Shown here piece after piece: positions 15,776 to 26,043 of a DNA stretch of 64,000 bases. Each line of letters opens with the position of its first letter. Position 1 is the stretch's first letter. The notes below the pieces were generated by a model, which did no database searches, was not told where the DNA came from, and saw nothing but the letters and a program-made list of their open reading frames with translations. Source of the stretch: Oscillospiraceae bacterium (GTDB lineage Bacteria > Bacillota > Clostridia > Oscillospirales > Ruminococcaceae); NCBI GenBank assembly GCA_017472735.1, contig JAFUOD010000003.1, forward strand, positions 116,559-180,558. Reading direction: 5' to 3'. The position numbers and the translations under genes are program-made.

Positions 15776-17257
15776 TTATTCTTCTTCAGCGCCGGACATT
15801 CTCTTCTTGGTTACCAAGAATACTACAGCTGCGATTGCCAAAACAGCACCGCTGATGTAGAAGATTGTGGTACCGATACCACCGGTCGAAGGAAGTTCAG
15901 AACCGGAGTTGTTAACTACCTTCTGAGACTTCATAAGGTTGCTATTGGTGTAGTTCTTGCTATCGATAGTAATGTTAACATCAGCAGCCTTGTTGTAACC
16001 AGCGGGAACAGTCTTTTCTACGAGAGTGTATGTACCGTTAGCCAAACCAACAAATTCAACTGCTGCAACGTCTTCTACAACTTCAGTTACATATTCAGTT
16101 GCATTAGCAATATCAGCTTCCCAAGATACTACGTTACCAGTAAGCTTGTAGTAATCGCCGTCAGCGTTCATAAGAACGAAGCCTGCGCCAGCAAGAGGCT
16201 GTTCGTTACCGTCAGTCTTAGTTACAGTGAACTTAGCATTGTAAACCTTAACTTCAGAAGGAGGTGTTGTGTTCGAACCATCGCCAGGGTCGTTACCGTA
16301 TGTAAGCCAAGCAGTGTTCTTTTCAGGATCAGTATTCAAAGCTTCTTCTGTTATTGTTGCAGTATAAGTAATTGTAATTTGTGCATTCTTTGTTTTACTA
16401 GACAAATATTTTTCGGTGAATGTTACAGTAATGTCATCAGCATCAGTATCACGATCTTCATCAGTCTGATCATTATCAAGAACGATTGTGTAATCCTTGT
16501 CAGTACCTTCTACAAGATTAGCGCCATCATTAATAGTGATATCATTGTTATAAACAAGACCAGAAGTAAGTTCATCATGGAATACATAATTTGTAGCACC
16601 AGCGCCAACATTGATGGTAACGGTAAATGTTACAGTACTGCCAATCTGAGCAATTGCATTCTTACCATCTTCATCGAAGTCACCAGCAGTAGCACCTGTG
16701 ATTTCCTTGTCAAGAATAGGAACGGTGTTCTTATCTTCAACACTAGCATTAGGAGTTGTACTGTCGACAGTTACAAGGGTACCAGTTGTAGTTGTGATGT
16801 AATAGTAACCGTAAGGCAAGTTATCAACGGTGAAAGAAGAATCATTTTTTTCTGTAGTAACGGTTGCAACTAACATATCATTTGTTACATAAGCCTTGAT
16901 TGCTTCGATGTCAGCAGTAGACAATTCCGATGCGTTGTTAGGAGTAATATTACCTTCGTTATCTTTTGTTCCATAGAATACGTTACCAGCGGCATCTGTA
17001 ACAAATCCTTTAGGAGCATCCGTTTTTCCACTGACCAACTTATAACTGATGTTAGTACCGTTGGCTTCAGCATCGAAAACCTTGTAAATCTTATAGGTGT
17101 CAGTATTTTCAGATACAGGAACAGTAACTGTGATGCTTGCTTTGTCAGTAGTATCAGTTACTACTTGGTCTATAGTTGCAGCGAATGCGGATGTTGTCAT
17201 GGTGAGAACCATAACGAGTGCCAGCAAAATGCCGGCGAGTTTTTTAAAGTTTTTCAT
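15776..17257 (-). CDS. LPSTG major pilin (isopeptide-forming fimbrial protein)
   Basis: A 493-residue fimbrial backbone protein. The signal peptide ends at TSAFA, followed by two or three Ig-like pilin domains, the E-box VEKTVPAGYN (about residue 430) needed for an intramolecular isopeptide bond, and the sorting signal LPSTGGIGTT with a hydrophobic helix and KKR tail. FDEDGKN near the middle may contain the pilin-motif Lys, which is tentative. ATG 17257 follows AAGGA and begins a normal signal peptide; the upstream in-frame extension is basic and unrelated. It is 53 bp behind the giant adhesin and ahead of its sortase. Polymerised by the class C sortase into a covalent pilus. Confidence 0.92.
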   Translation of the reverse strand: MKNFKKLAGILLALVMVLTMTTSAFAATIDQVVTDTTDKASITVTVPVSENTDTYKIYKVFDAEANGTNISYKLVSGKTDAPKGFVTDAAGNVFYGTKDNEGNITPNNASELSTADIEAIKAYVTNDMLVATVTTEKNDSSFTVDNLPYGYYYITTTTGTLVTVDSTTPNASVEDKNTVPILDKEITGATAGDFDEDGKNAIAQIGSTVTFTVTINVGAGATNYVFHDELTSGLVYNNDITINDGANLVEGTDKDYTIVLDNDQTDEDRDTDADDITVTFTEKYLSSKTKNAQITITYTATITEEALNTDPEKNTAWLTYGNDPGDGSNTTPPSEVKVYNAKFTVTKTDGNEQPLAGAGFVLMNADGDYYKLTGNVVSWEADIANATEYVTEVVEDVAAVEFVGLANGTYTLVEKTVPAGYNKAADVNITIDSKNYTNSNLMKSQKVVNNSGSELPSTGGIGTTIFYISGAVLAIAAVVFLVTKKRMSGAEEE

Positions 17258-17310
17258 GTCATTTTTCCTTTCTGATTTATGTTTTTTGTAAATGCGCAAG
17301 TTAGTTAGCG

Positions 17311-20300
17311 TCAGGAGGACGCGTGATCCTCCTTTCCGCACTTAATTCTATTATACAACAGGACAGCAAAGATTGCAAGCAGCAATATACCGCCTGAGGC
17401 ATACAAGTAAATTCCGGGTCCGCCGGTGCGAGGCAGCTCGAAGCCTCGAACATTGGTGAAGGTTACGTTTGCTCCACGGTCGATGTTGAAGCTAGCAGTT
17501 TTGCCCGAGTCTGAATAAACCCTAGTCTCGGTCTCGCTCGAGACTACTGCCCTGTAAGAGGTTGAACAACCGAGGTTGTTGGATTCTTTAACCTCGATAT
17601 TCGACCAGAGGGGCACCATGAACTCGATGGATTGATTATGCTTAAGTTTGAAGGTGATGTAGCCTTCGCTATCGACCTCGTAACCCTTGAATTCGCTGAA
17701 TACGGTGTCTTGGCCATCAACATTATAGTTGACTTTAAGCTTGAATTCAAATTCGCCCGAGGTATCGGTACCGACAACCTCTTTATAAATTACAAGCTTT
17801 GCCATGAACTTATTTACAAAGGCAAGAGCGGGCATATCGGTGCCTGTGCCTGTGTAATATTCACTGTTTTCATCGCCGTTTTTGAGGACTCTGACATTTT
17901 GAATGTTGCCATTACTTACCACAACCTCGACAATGTAGAAGGTTTCATCGTAAATGAAGTTACCGCCTGCATTGTATTCGGAAATTCTGTAGTAGAATGT
18001 GCCGTTATCTGTTTCGCTGTAACCAAGAACTACGTGATGATTAGCGCCGCTGTCGGACGTTTGAACGACCTCACTGCTCCAAGCGTTAACGCTTAGCAAG
18101 GTACTGTCGAGCGAAGCGGATTTAGTCCATTTGCCGTCTTCCCATGTTCCCTTTTCAACATCAAATCTGAATTCGGAAGCGGAGTTATTTGAGTTTCCGG
18201 GAATTTGTTTGCTGATGGGAATGCTTATTGAGTTAACGTTCTTAACATTGGTAACAGTGATTTGCACGGTATCGCCCTCGCCGATGATAACCTTACCATC
18301 GTTTTCACCGAGCTCGCTACCTATAGCGCCTTCTTCATAATCGTAAAGAATCGTTTCAGTGTAAGAAGGCGTGTAGTCTTGATCTGCGTTAAGCAGCTCG
18401 ATAACCTCAACAAATGTGCCGGGGGCAATGCCGTTGATAACTGCGACCTCGCCTTTTTTAATTTGAATGATACCGTTAGCACCGACGTATCTGGTTTCAG
18501 TACCCACAGTGTAAGCTGTGCCCTGAGTTAAGGGAGTGAGCAATGCACGGGTAACGGTACCGCTGCCGACAAGCACCTGCATATCGAAGATTTCATTGGA
18601 ATCTACGTCGCCATCCTTGGTGATCTTAAGTTCACCAAGCTTTGTAGTCATTACGTTTGTGACAACAACAGTGGTAGCCTTGTTACCGTCATCATTATCT
18701 AATGAGTTGAGTGCACCGGTCTGATAAACAACGTATTCTACACCGTTTATAGTTTCTGTTGCGGGACCTATGGGAGCAACAGCTTCGGTTTTGGTTGCAC
18801 CGCAACCATTTGCTGTGCAAGTGTAAGTTGTAACGCCGTTATCAGTTACACCGGTGTCCCAGGTGTGGCCTGTTGCAGGAATTGTTTCTGTGTAAGTATC
18901 ATTACACGAACAAGTGTAGGTTCTTACTCCCGATGCAATACACGTAGGTTCGGTTGTAACAGCGGTGGTGTAAGAATGTGTGTGTGATTCACCATTGGGA
19001 TTGCAAATGGTGCAGTTTGTAACCCTGTTAGTTGAAGTGCAACGGATCTCGGCACCACACCGTGAACAACTACCCTTATGCTCAGTATCGCTTGCGTAGC
19101 TCCATACAGTGAAATCATGTGATTCAGTAGCAACATCCATATTGCATGAAGTGCAATAAACTCGATGTGTAGCGTCATCAACTTTATAATAGTTGCAATT
19201 AGTATGCTCACATTCATCCGCCAAGAGCAATGTACTATAGTAGTTAAGCAACATGGTTTGAGTATCTGTTACATTTTTAAGTACGCCTTCGGGTGTGCCG
19301 TCGGTTCTGTATTCGATCTTTCCGTACATGTCGTCAACATCGATAGGCATAAGCTCTTGAACTATGTAGTTTTCTTTATCAGCGTCAGAAAGTGTCGGGA
19401 ATACAGCAGTTTGGCCTGCCTTAAGTGTGAAGATGCCGTTTGCATCAACTGAACCTCTGCCAACAAGAACACCGTTATTGTAGATATCAAAAGGAGTACC
19501 TACAGTAAAGAAGGGCTTGCTTGTGTCATTAGCATCAACTACACGGAAGGTGTAATCATTATCGGATTCGATATGGTTGCCTTCGCTATCAACCAGTTCC
19601 TTAGCGACCATAAGGTCATATTCAGGGATGGAAGGAAGGTTAAAACGGATACCGCAGTAAGAGATCGAACCGCCGCGCTCCATATAGAAGAACTTGAGGT
19701 TGTGGGTTGTGAAATCTTTGAAGGTGGTGTAATTGCCATTAGCATCCTTTTCAAAGTTTGCTTCCATATAAGCTTCATCTTTTACTTTTGCAAAGATTTC
19801 ACCAAGGGTTGTATTTACTTTTCCACCATATTCGTTTGTTTGGTAATAAACCTCACCGGTAGCAAAATTGATATTACCATCCAAAGCTGCGTGACAGCCG
19901 CCTATATCAAGAACGAGGACATCATCGATGTAAACGAACACGTCATCGTCGCCGTGGAAGTCGAATACCATTGGGTTACCGTTAACCTTTGCATCTTCCG
20001 GAATAAAGAAGTCGTATTCGATATTCATACCGAACCAGAGGTCAGTTACGCCGTTAAGATAAGTGGTATCGGAGAGGCGACCATCTACGCTTGAGGGGAC
20101 TTCATAATAAGCATCGCCTTCAACAGGGTGATCGTACATAACTAAGCTGTTGCCGTTTTCATCAACGATTGGGTTAAACGGGAGGAAATTAGATACATGG
20201 TCGGGCAATGACTCCATTGTGTTCAAACTGCCATCAGGCTGGTTAGGCTGACTTTCGGGACGAACAACAACGTCATACAAAACGAATTTATTCTCAGCTT

Positions 20301-23300
20301 CGTTGTACCAAGCAGCATTTGTATCGGAATAGTAGTAATAATAGCCGTCAGCATCCTGCTGGAAGAGGCCGCCGCCGTCGGTCATTGTTCCCTTGTGATA
20401 AGTACTACCTTCAGAGAAGAGATAATCTAATTCACGACCACCGTTATTAATGGTAACATATTGAACATCGTCGACCATTACCGGATTGCCACTAGAATCA
20501 ACTTTTGGAGTACCATCACTGTTTGTGTCTTGCTTTTCTACAACGGTTTTAATCTGTGTAATAACAGGATAACCGTTACTGCCAATCGTACTGCTAATTA
20601 TCGGGCGGTCAGAATCTCCGGAACTTGGTTCCAATTTACCATCTTCGGACTTTTCAGCTTCAGACCAGTTGTAGAATGCATAGTGCGGTTCAATCTGAGA
20701 GCCATCAGTTGTAGTAGCTGAAAGAATATAATCACTATTTACAGTAGGATCGTAGTTGAACACCTTAACGGTTGCATTGAGAGCAACTGAAGGAACGACA
20801 TTAGGATTCGGTCTCCAGAGGAACTCGTAATCCTCGATAAGTTTTTTAATACGCTCTGCGCCGACAAAGTTCAACTGCAAAGCAGCGTCACTATCGGTGC
20901 TGGTATTAAGCACGTCGTAAGCAGCCTTTGCTTTTATCGCAATTTCGCGCAACTGGTCACGGTAATCACACTGTGCCTGGAAGTTGCCCTTTGCAGCTAC
21001 TTCTGCTTCAAAGTCTTCGATATCGGGCATGCTGTCGATCATATCTCTGAGTTCGCAAACATCTTCATCAATAATATCAACTATAACAAAGTGATTGCCA
21101 AGATAAGAGGTGTCGTTAGAGGAAGAAGATATGAAGTTGTTACCACCGTTGTTGCCGCTAAGCTGAATATAATAATATTTTCCGTCAACCTTTGCACGGA
21201 GGCTGACAACGTTATCGGTAAAGACTACGTTATCTGCGGCGGTTACGTTGCACTTAACAACCTCGATAGGCTGTTTGGTTGTAGACAACGATAAACCGGT
21301 GGATGAAATGTTAAGGTAAAGACCGTCGTTGGGATTATCAATACTGCCGAAAACATTTGCACATTTAATGTAATAACTTCCTATATCTTCTGCAGCTTCA
21401 AATTCCCAAACGATTCTGTTGCCGGAAGAATCACCATTGGCGATATCGTCATCTTCAAATCTATACTCGCCATTTTCAGTATAGAATCTATCAAGGTCAG
21501 CGCCTATTAAGCCGTTGCCGCTGACGGTTGACGAGACGGCAGGATAGATAATAATATCGGAATTGGTTTCGTTGTTAACTGCAACGATTGCCGCAATCTG
21601 ACCGTCGAGGTTGGTGACAAGATCGGTTTCAGCGGGGTCTCTTTCAAGCTTGTCATAAGTAGCTTGAGGCATTGTGAAGGAAACTTTGTGGAGTTCGAAA
21701 TCACTGCACCAAAGCTGAACGCCAATGTTGGATATATCCTCAATTGTTAAGCCCTTTGCTTCAAGTTTGTCAACTAAATCCTTTACTTTAAGGCGTGTTT
21801 GATATTTGCCGCCATCAATAGGATCACAGTTAGGACCAACTTGAAGATTGTTTTCATCATCCCAAGCATTGAACTGGGTTTCCATTAACGGACCACCAGA
21901 AGACTTCTGAGAATAGCTGAACTCAATAATTAGCTCGATATCTTCGCCTGATTTTGCAGCTTCGGCAAGCATCTTAATATCATTAAGCGTGTAATCACCG
22001 ATTTCTATGCCATTTACAGGAGCGCCTATACCGAAGCCGTCCCAAGTATTCACTAATCCAAGCGAATCGCCTTCTTCACTTTCGAAGAGGACGTCTTCAA
22101 CGGTGGGAACGATAATCTCAAATTTATAGATAATATTGCCTCCACCATTAATGCCCAATTGCTTTAAATCGTTAATATCGTCAACGGCTTTATATGCTTC
22201 TAAAAGTGGTGCTACGTCAAACACAACTGTTTTATATTGTGTACCGCTTATTGATGTTACCTCAGGTGTCTGAGATGAAGTATTAACTAAATTCCATTTA
22301 CCACCCTGCAATGAAACATCAAGATCAGCGTTACCGAAATAAGTAATCTTAATTTTTGCTCCAGGCAACTGCAGGAACTGTGCAATTTTTTGAATATCTT
22401 CTTGATTGTCCGACAACAAAGGGTACCAACCACTGTCGACTATAACGCCATCAGTTAATGGTATTGTTCCTTTACCGCCTATAGTAGAATTAACTAACTC
22501 ATATTCTTGATCTTCATCGTCTTCAAATATAGTCGGTGCTTCTATCCAAGCTTTTGTAACACTAATAGTGTTGGACGTTTCGATATTGAAGTTGATAATA
22601 TCAGCTTCATTACCGCCATTGCTAATGTATGCGTTGTATAGATCATTAAGCTTAATACTTGCAACACCAGAACCATTTTCGTAGATTACAGTGGGATTTA
22701 CAATAAAGCTAGCGTTATTACTTCCGGATTTGTTAAACTGTGCTGTAAAAGTAGGCTGAACATCACCCGTGAACTCGAAATAAAAAACAGTATCGGGATT
22801 CTTAGCATATCCAACAAGTCCTTTGACATCTATATTCTTAAAGGAGCTGAAGTTTTCAAAGCCCGTAATTCCCGTATAAGAATAATCACCTTCGCCAAAG
22901 CCTTGTGCTCCTGCAACATTCAACGGATTAGGGTCGGAGTTTAGTACTAAGGAAAAATCGCCAGCACAAATTACCTCGCCCGGGGTGATTTCTACTTCTT
23001 CGCCGTTACCGTCTGCAGAGCCGCCGAATTTGGAACGCTCGGCTTCGTATTCGGCTAATGTACCATAATAAACGCCAACGTGGGTGAGGTTGAGATCAGC
23101 CTGATCTTTAAATTCTACATAGTTAGCAACAGTAACTGAATCTGATTCGGGAGAATTAGCTGTGTATTCAATGAAATATTCAAACTCACCAGATGCATTC
23201 ATTGTTTGGACTGATGAAGCTCTTCTGTTTGAATAATCATTACATAACCATGTTCTGAACGTGCCGGGTGCGGTTCCCTTGATGTGGACAACAACTGTAT

Positions 23301-25815
23301 TTTCGTTATTCGGATCATTAACAGTTACCTGCTCAGGCAACTTATACATGAAAATAGTATTGTTATCGGGAGCAACATCCTTTGTATCGGTTATATCAAC
23401 TTCCAATATTTCGCAAGGATCGGCTTCGGTGCTTACCTCTACAACAGCGAACACAGAGAAGCCGGGGGTGCCAAAGGTTACAACGGTGTCGGTGGTCTCG
23501 ATAATGCTTGAGTTAAGGGTATAAGTATCAACGCTGACAACTACCTGCTGTTCAACGTTAACGCCATCAAGTACAACGGGTGCACTTTCGTTTTCGTCAT
23601 AGTGGAGGATAACGGTATCGGCGGCAGGGTTAACTTCGCCCTCGTTAAAGCGCATTGTAACCTGTGCGAAATCGCTTACGGGAATGTACTCCATTTCGGG
23701 AGTGTAGAAGCTGATATCGTAGAACTTGATCTGCGATACAGAGCCGTCAACTGCAGCCTGTGCCTGAGCTAACAGAGAGTAATAGTTTTCATCGAATACC
23801 TCGATGGGTGTTACGGTAAGAATTGCATTGCTGGGAACACCGCTGCTTTCGGGCAGTGTGACATCTACCTCTACAGTGCCGTCGAAGTAATCGAAATTGT
23901 AAGTAGTTTCTTCCTGCTTGGGCAAAGTGCCGTAGCCCATAATGGTGGGATCGCCGATAACGTATGTCATCTGTCCTACCTGATTGAGGCAGTCACCCTC
24001 GATAGTAATAATGGTGGCAGGTGTTGTCTCGGTAGCTGACGTTACCTGTGCAACAATGCCGACGCGGTCAGCAACTGCGTCACCGTCCAAATCGAAGAAT
24101 ACCAAATCGCCGTGAGTGGGAATGTATTCATCAGCTGAACGGTAAAGGTTCTGCCAGCCGGCAGAAAGGTCGTTGACCCATTCTTCGCAATTTTTGTTTA
24201 AAGTTATGCTTTCAACTTCGGCGTAGTTCAAGCAGAAGGAAGCAAACATTGCGCTCCAGTCATCATAAGGAATTCCGTACCACTGACCGTAACGGGTGTA
24301 ACCGCAGGCAGTAACGCCGTCATCTAACACCTTATAATTAAGAGCACTTTCGGCATAGCCGAGCTGGCTTTGTGCGATTGCAACAACATCATCGGCCCAA
24401 ACGCCTGTAAGTGAAACGTTTTCAAGAGTCTTTTCCCAATCCTCCTGAGTTTCGAGGTCAGCCTCGGGGTCGGAGAAGCAGGAAAGAATGTGAGAGTGTT
24501 CTTCGCCCTCACAGGTGAGAACCCAAGTGCCATAGCACAAATTGCTGTGGGTGTGTTCTTCATTTTCCTCAAGTGTGCAGGTGAGAGGCTGTTCCTTGGC
24601 TGCAAAGCATTCAGCACCGTGAACATGCTCCTGAGTTTCGAGGAAGGGGCAAACAAGGCTGCCGTTTTTATCATAACAATAGTTAATATCGTGAACGTGA
24701 GCTACATAATCAGCCAAACCGCAGATAATGCTGCCAAGCTCGTCATAGCAAGCTTCGGTGTGGGTGTGAACCAAAACATTTTCGGGTCGGCAGATAAGTT
24801 CGGTAGCCGGAATCTCGATATAACATTCATCTGCATGAATGTGCGAAGCGGTTTCGGGTATTAAGCAAACGAGGTTGCCAAGTTCATCAAAGCACTCAAC
24901 ACCGTGAGTATGAACAAAGGTTTCTTCTAATCCGCAAATAAGATTTCCGAGTTCATCGAAACAAACAACATCGTGAACGTGTGTAAGGGCTTCTTCAAGT
25001 GTGCAGATAAGCACCTTTTCAGAGGCGGGATATTCATAACACTCGGCTGTGTGAGAGTGAGGCACTCCCTCCTCTAAAGTGCAGATGAGAATTTTTTCTT
25101 CGGTAATCTCGTAGCAGCTGTCGGCGTGCATATGCTGAACAGTTTCTTCAAGTGTGCAAATAAGATTACCCAATTCGTCGAAACATTCGGTGCCATGAGT
25201 GTGAACCGAAGCTTCTTCCAATCCGCAAATGATGTTTCCGAGTTCATCATAGCAGATGGGACTGTGGGTGTGGGTAAATGTTTCTTCCAATCCGCAAACA
25301 AGATTTTTGGAGATCGTTACATGAATCATGTAACAAGAATCATCGTGGATATGTACATCACATTCGGCAACGCCGCAGGTTGCAACAGGTCTGACCTCGC
25401 TAACGCAGGTTTCATCATGAACATGCCAAATTGTTTCAAGCAAGGTGCAAACAAGGTTTCCGTTTGCATCATAGCAATCTTCGTTGTGGGTGTGACCGAT
25501 GCAATCAGCCATGCCGCAGACGATGTTGCCAAGCTCGTCAAAGCATTCTGCCGTGTGGTTGTGAACGTTTATAGTATCAGGGGTACAAATCAAGTTGGCA
25601 GACACATCAAGCTGAGTGTAGCAATCTTCGGTATGAATATGTTCTTCGTGACCGCAGAATGTGGGTTGCTCCATTGTAAGGGCGGGAAGGATAAGCGCAT
25701 AAGTTGTGCAGAAAACAACAACACACGCAAAAAAGCGAACAATTTTACGCCATATGCTGCGATGACGGTTGCGCTTAGTATATTGTTCTAAATTTTTAAT
25801 GATATCTGACTGCAT
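17311..25815 (-). CDS. Giant LPRTG adhesin with His/Cys repeats, CHAP-like and fibro-slime domains
   Basis: A 2834-residue surface protein. An N-terminal export segment (about residues 22-47, ending ALILPALTM) is followed by 17 copies of H-x-H-x4/5-C (about 54-445), each with a second Cys near CGLEE or CTLEE. A CHAP/NlpC-like domain (about 470-630) has DDWSAMF and ADRVGIV where active enzymes have WC and H-V, so it looks dead. Long beta-rich repeats follow, a fibro-slime/PA14-like block (about 1930-2060, FHGDDDVFVYIDD), a second Cys-rich region with C-x2-C pairs (about 2190-2330), SpaA/isopeptide pilin-like domains, then LPRTGGPG, a hydrophobic helix and KCGKED. It heads the pilus operon and is probably the tip adhesin. 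Ligand unknown. Confidence 0.9.
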   Translation of the reverse strand: MQSDIIKNLEQYTKRNRHRSIWRKIVRFFACVVVFCTTYALILPALTMEQPTFCGHEEHIHTEDCYTQLDVSANLICTPDTINVHNHTAECFDELGNIVCGMADCIGHTHNEDCYDANGNLVCTLLETIWHVHDETCVSEVRPVATCGVAECDVHIHDDSCYMIHVTISKNLVCGLEETFTHTHSPICYDELGNIICGLEEASVHTHGTECFDELGNLICTLEETVQHMHADSCYEITEEKILICTLEEGVPHSHTAECYEYPASEKVLICTLEEALTHVHDVVCFDELGNLICGLEETFVHTHGVECFDELGNLVCLIPETASHIHADECYIEIPATELICRPENVLVHTHTEACYDELGSIICGLADYVAHVHDINYCYDKNGSLVCPFLETQEHVHGAECFAAKEQPLTCTLEENEEHTHSNLCYGTWVLTCEGEEHSHILSCFSDPEADLETQEDWEKTLENVSLTGVWADDVVAIAQSQLGYAESALNYKVLDDGVTACGYTRYGQWYGIPYDDWSAMFASFCLNYAEVESITLNKNCEEWVNDLSAGWQNLYRSADEYIPTHGDLVFFDLDGDAVADRVGIVAQVTSATETTPATIITIEGDCLNQVGQMTYVIGDPTIMGYGTLPKQEETTYNFDYFDGTVEVDVTLPESSGVPSNAILTVTPIEVFDENYYSLLAQAQAAVDGSVSQIKFYDISFYTPEMEYIPVSDFAQVTMRFNEGEVNPAADTVILHYDENESAPVVLDGVNVEQQVVVSVDTYTLNSSIIETTDTVVTFGTPGFSVFAVVEVSTEADPCEILEVDITDTKDVAPDNNTIFMYKLPEQVTVNDPNNENTVVVHIKGTAPGTFRTWLCNDYSNRRASSVQTMNASGEFEYFIEYTANSPESDSVTVANYVEFKDQADLNLTHVGVYYGTLAEYEAERSKFGGSADGNGEEVEITPGEVICAGDFSLVLNSDPNPLNVAGAQGFGEGDYSYTGITGFENFSSFKNIDVKGLVGYAKNPDTVFYFEFTGDVQPTFTAQFNKSGSNNASFIVNPTVIYENGSGVASIKLNDLYNAYISNGGNEADIINFNIETSNTISVTKAWIEAPTIFEDDEDQEYELVNSTIGGKGTIPLTDGVIVDSGWYPLLSDNQEDIQKIAQFLQLPGAKIKITYFGNADLDVSLQGGKWNLVNTSSQTPEVTSISGTQYKTVVFDVAPLLEAYKAVDDINDLKQLGINGGGNIIYKFEIIVPTVEDVLFESEEGDSLGLVNTWDGFGIGAPVNGIEIGDYTLNDIKMLAEAAKSGEDIELIIEFSYSQKSSGGPLMETQFNAWDDENNLQVGPNCDPIDGGKYQTRLKVKDLVDKLEAKGLTIEDISNIGVQLWCSDFELHKVSFTMPQATYDKLERDPAETDLVTNLDGQIAAIVAVNNETNSDIIIYPAVSSTVSGNGLIGADLDRFYTENGEYRFEDDDIANGDSSGNRIVWEFEAAEDIGSYYIKCANVFGSIDNPNDGLYLNISSTGLSLSTTKQPIEVVKCNVTAADNVVFTDNVVSLRAKVDGKYYYIQLSGNNGGNNFISSSSNDTSYLGNHFVIVDIIDEDVCELRDMIDSMPDIEDFEAEVAAKGNFQAQCDYRDQLREIAIKAKAAYDVLNTSTDSDAALQLNFVGAERIKKLIEDYEFLWRPNPNVVPSVALNATVKVFNYDPTVNSDYILSATTTDGSQIEPHYAFYNWSEAEKSEDGKLEPSSGDSDRPIISSTIGSNGYPVITQIKTVVEKQDTNSDGTPKVDSSGNPVMVDDVQYVTINNGGRELDYLFSEGSTYHKGTMTDGGGLFQQDADGYYYYYSDTNAAWYNEAENKFVLYDVVVRPESQPNQPDGSLNTMESLPDHVSNFLPFNPIVDENGNSLVMYDHPVEGDAYYEVPSSVDGRLSDTTYLNGVTDLWFGMNIEYDFFIPEDAKVNGNPMVFDFHGDDDVFVYIDDVLVLDIGGCHAALDGNINFATGEVYYQTNEYGGKVNTTLGEIFAKVKDEAYMEANFEKDANGNYTTFKDFTTHNLKFFYMERGGSISYCGIRFNLPSIPEYDLMVAKELVDSEGNHIESDNDYTFRVVDANDTSKPFFTVGTPFDIYNNGVLVGRGSVDANGIFTLKAGQTAVFPTLSDADKENYIVQELMPIDVDDMYGKIEYRTDGTPEGVLKNVTDTQTMLLNYYSTLLLADECEHTNCNYYKVDDATHRVYCTSCNMDVATESHDFTVWSYASDTEHKGSCSRCGAEIRCTSTNRVTNCTICNPNGESHTHSYTTAVTTEPTCIASGVRTYTCSCNDTYTETIPATGHTWDTGVTDNGVTTYTCTANGCGATKTEAVAPIGPATETINGVEYVVYQTGALNSLDNDDGNKATTVVVTNVMTTKLGELKITKDGDVDSNEIFDMQVLVGSGTVTRALLTPLTQGTAYTVGTETRYVGANGIIQIKKGEVAVINGIAPGTFVEVIELLNADQDYTPSYTETILYDYEEGAIGSELGENDGKVIIGEGDTVQITVTNVKNVNSISIPISKQIPGNSNNSASEFRFDVEKGTWEDGKWTKSASLDSTLLSVNAWSSEVVQTSDSGANHHVVLGYSETDNGTFYYRISEYNAGGNFIYDETFYIVEVVVSNGNIQNVRVLKNGDENSEYYTGTGTDMPALAFVNKFMAKLVIYKEVVGTDTSGEFEFKLKVNYNVDGQDTVFSEFKGYEVDSEGYITFKLKHNQSIEFMVPLWSNIEVKESNNLGCSTSYRAVVSSETETRVYSDSGKTASFNIDRGANVTFTNVRGFELPRTGGPGIYLYASGGILLLAIFAVLLYNRIKCGKEDHASS
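24478..25660 (-). repeat. 17-copy His-x-His/Cys repeat region of the adhesin gene
   Basis: The head of the adhesin gene encodes 17 diverged copies of a roughly 20-25 codon unit, for example HTHGTECFDELGNLICTLEE. DNA identity between neighbours is high in places, such as the CGLEE and DELGN segments, so unequal crossing-over could change copy number. Confidence 0.85.
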
Positions 25816-25901
25816 CTTGATTCTCCCCCCTTTCCTTAAATGAATAAATTCGGTTTGTCAAACTTGGAAGAAACAACAGTTAAAAAATGTATATAAGTTT
25901 T

Positions 25902-25949
25902 CAAAAAATTAGGTTTTAAAAAGCTGAATGCCTAAGCTGTTTTAAAACC
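25902..25949 (-). terminator. Candidate transcription attenuator in the adhesin leader
   Basis: GGTTTTAAAACAGCT (25949-25935) pairs with AGCTTTTTAAAACC (25925-25912) with one bulge over a 9-nt loop, then TAATTTTTT. It lies between the promoter and the adhesin start, about 90 bp before the ATG. Confidence 0.55.
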
Positions 25950-26014
25950 GTGCCGAAAAAAGATATTTGCGAAAATGTTAGTAAATTCGTCCTAACAAAA
26001 ATATGATATTAAAA

Positions 26015-26043
26015 ATTTAACATATTTTTATTTACTCTGTCAA
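26015..26043 (-). promoter_or_regulatory. Candidate promoter of the adhesin-pilus operon
   Basis: TTGACA (26043-26038), 17-bp spacer, TTAAAT (26020-26015) on the minus strand, upstream of the leader hairpin. Confidence 0.55.

Noticed and set aside
15635-16873. 412-codon open frame on the plus strand opposite the major pilin
   Set aside because: It has no ribosome site, its composition is rich in Cys, Ser and Ile without domain features, and the minus-strand pilin is certain. It is a codon-bias shadow.
24478-25660. Regularly spaced DNA repeats that might be a CRISPR array
   Set aside because: The repeats are in frame, encode conserved His/Cys units, vary in sequence and have no unique spacers. 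They are protein repeats.
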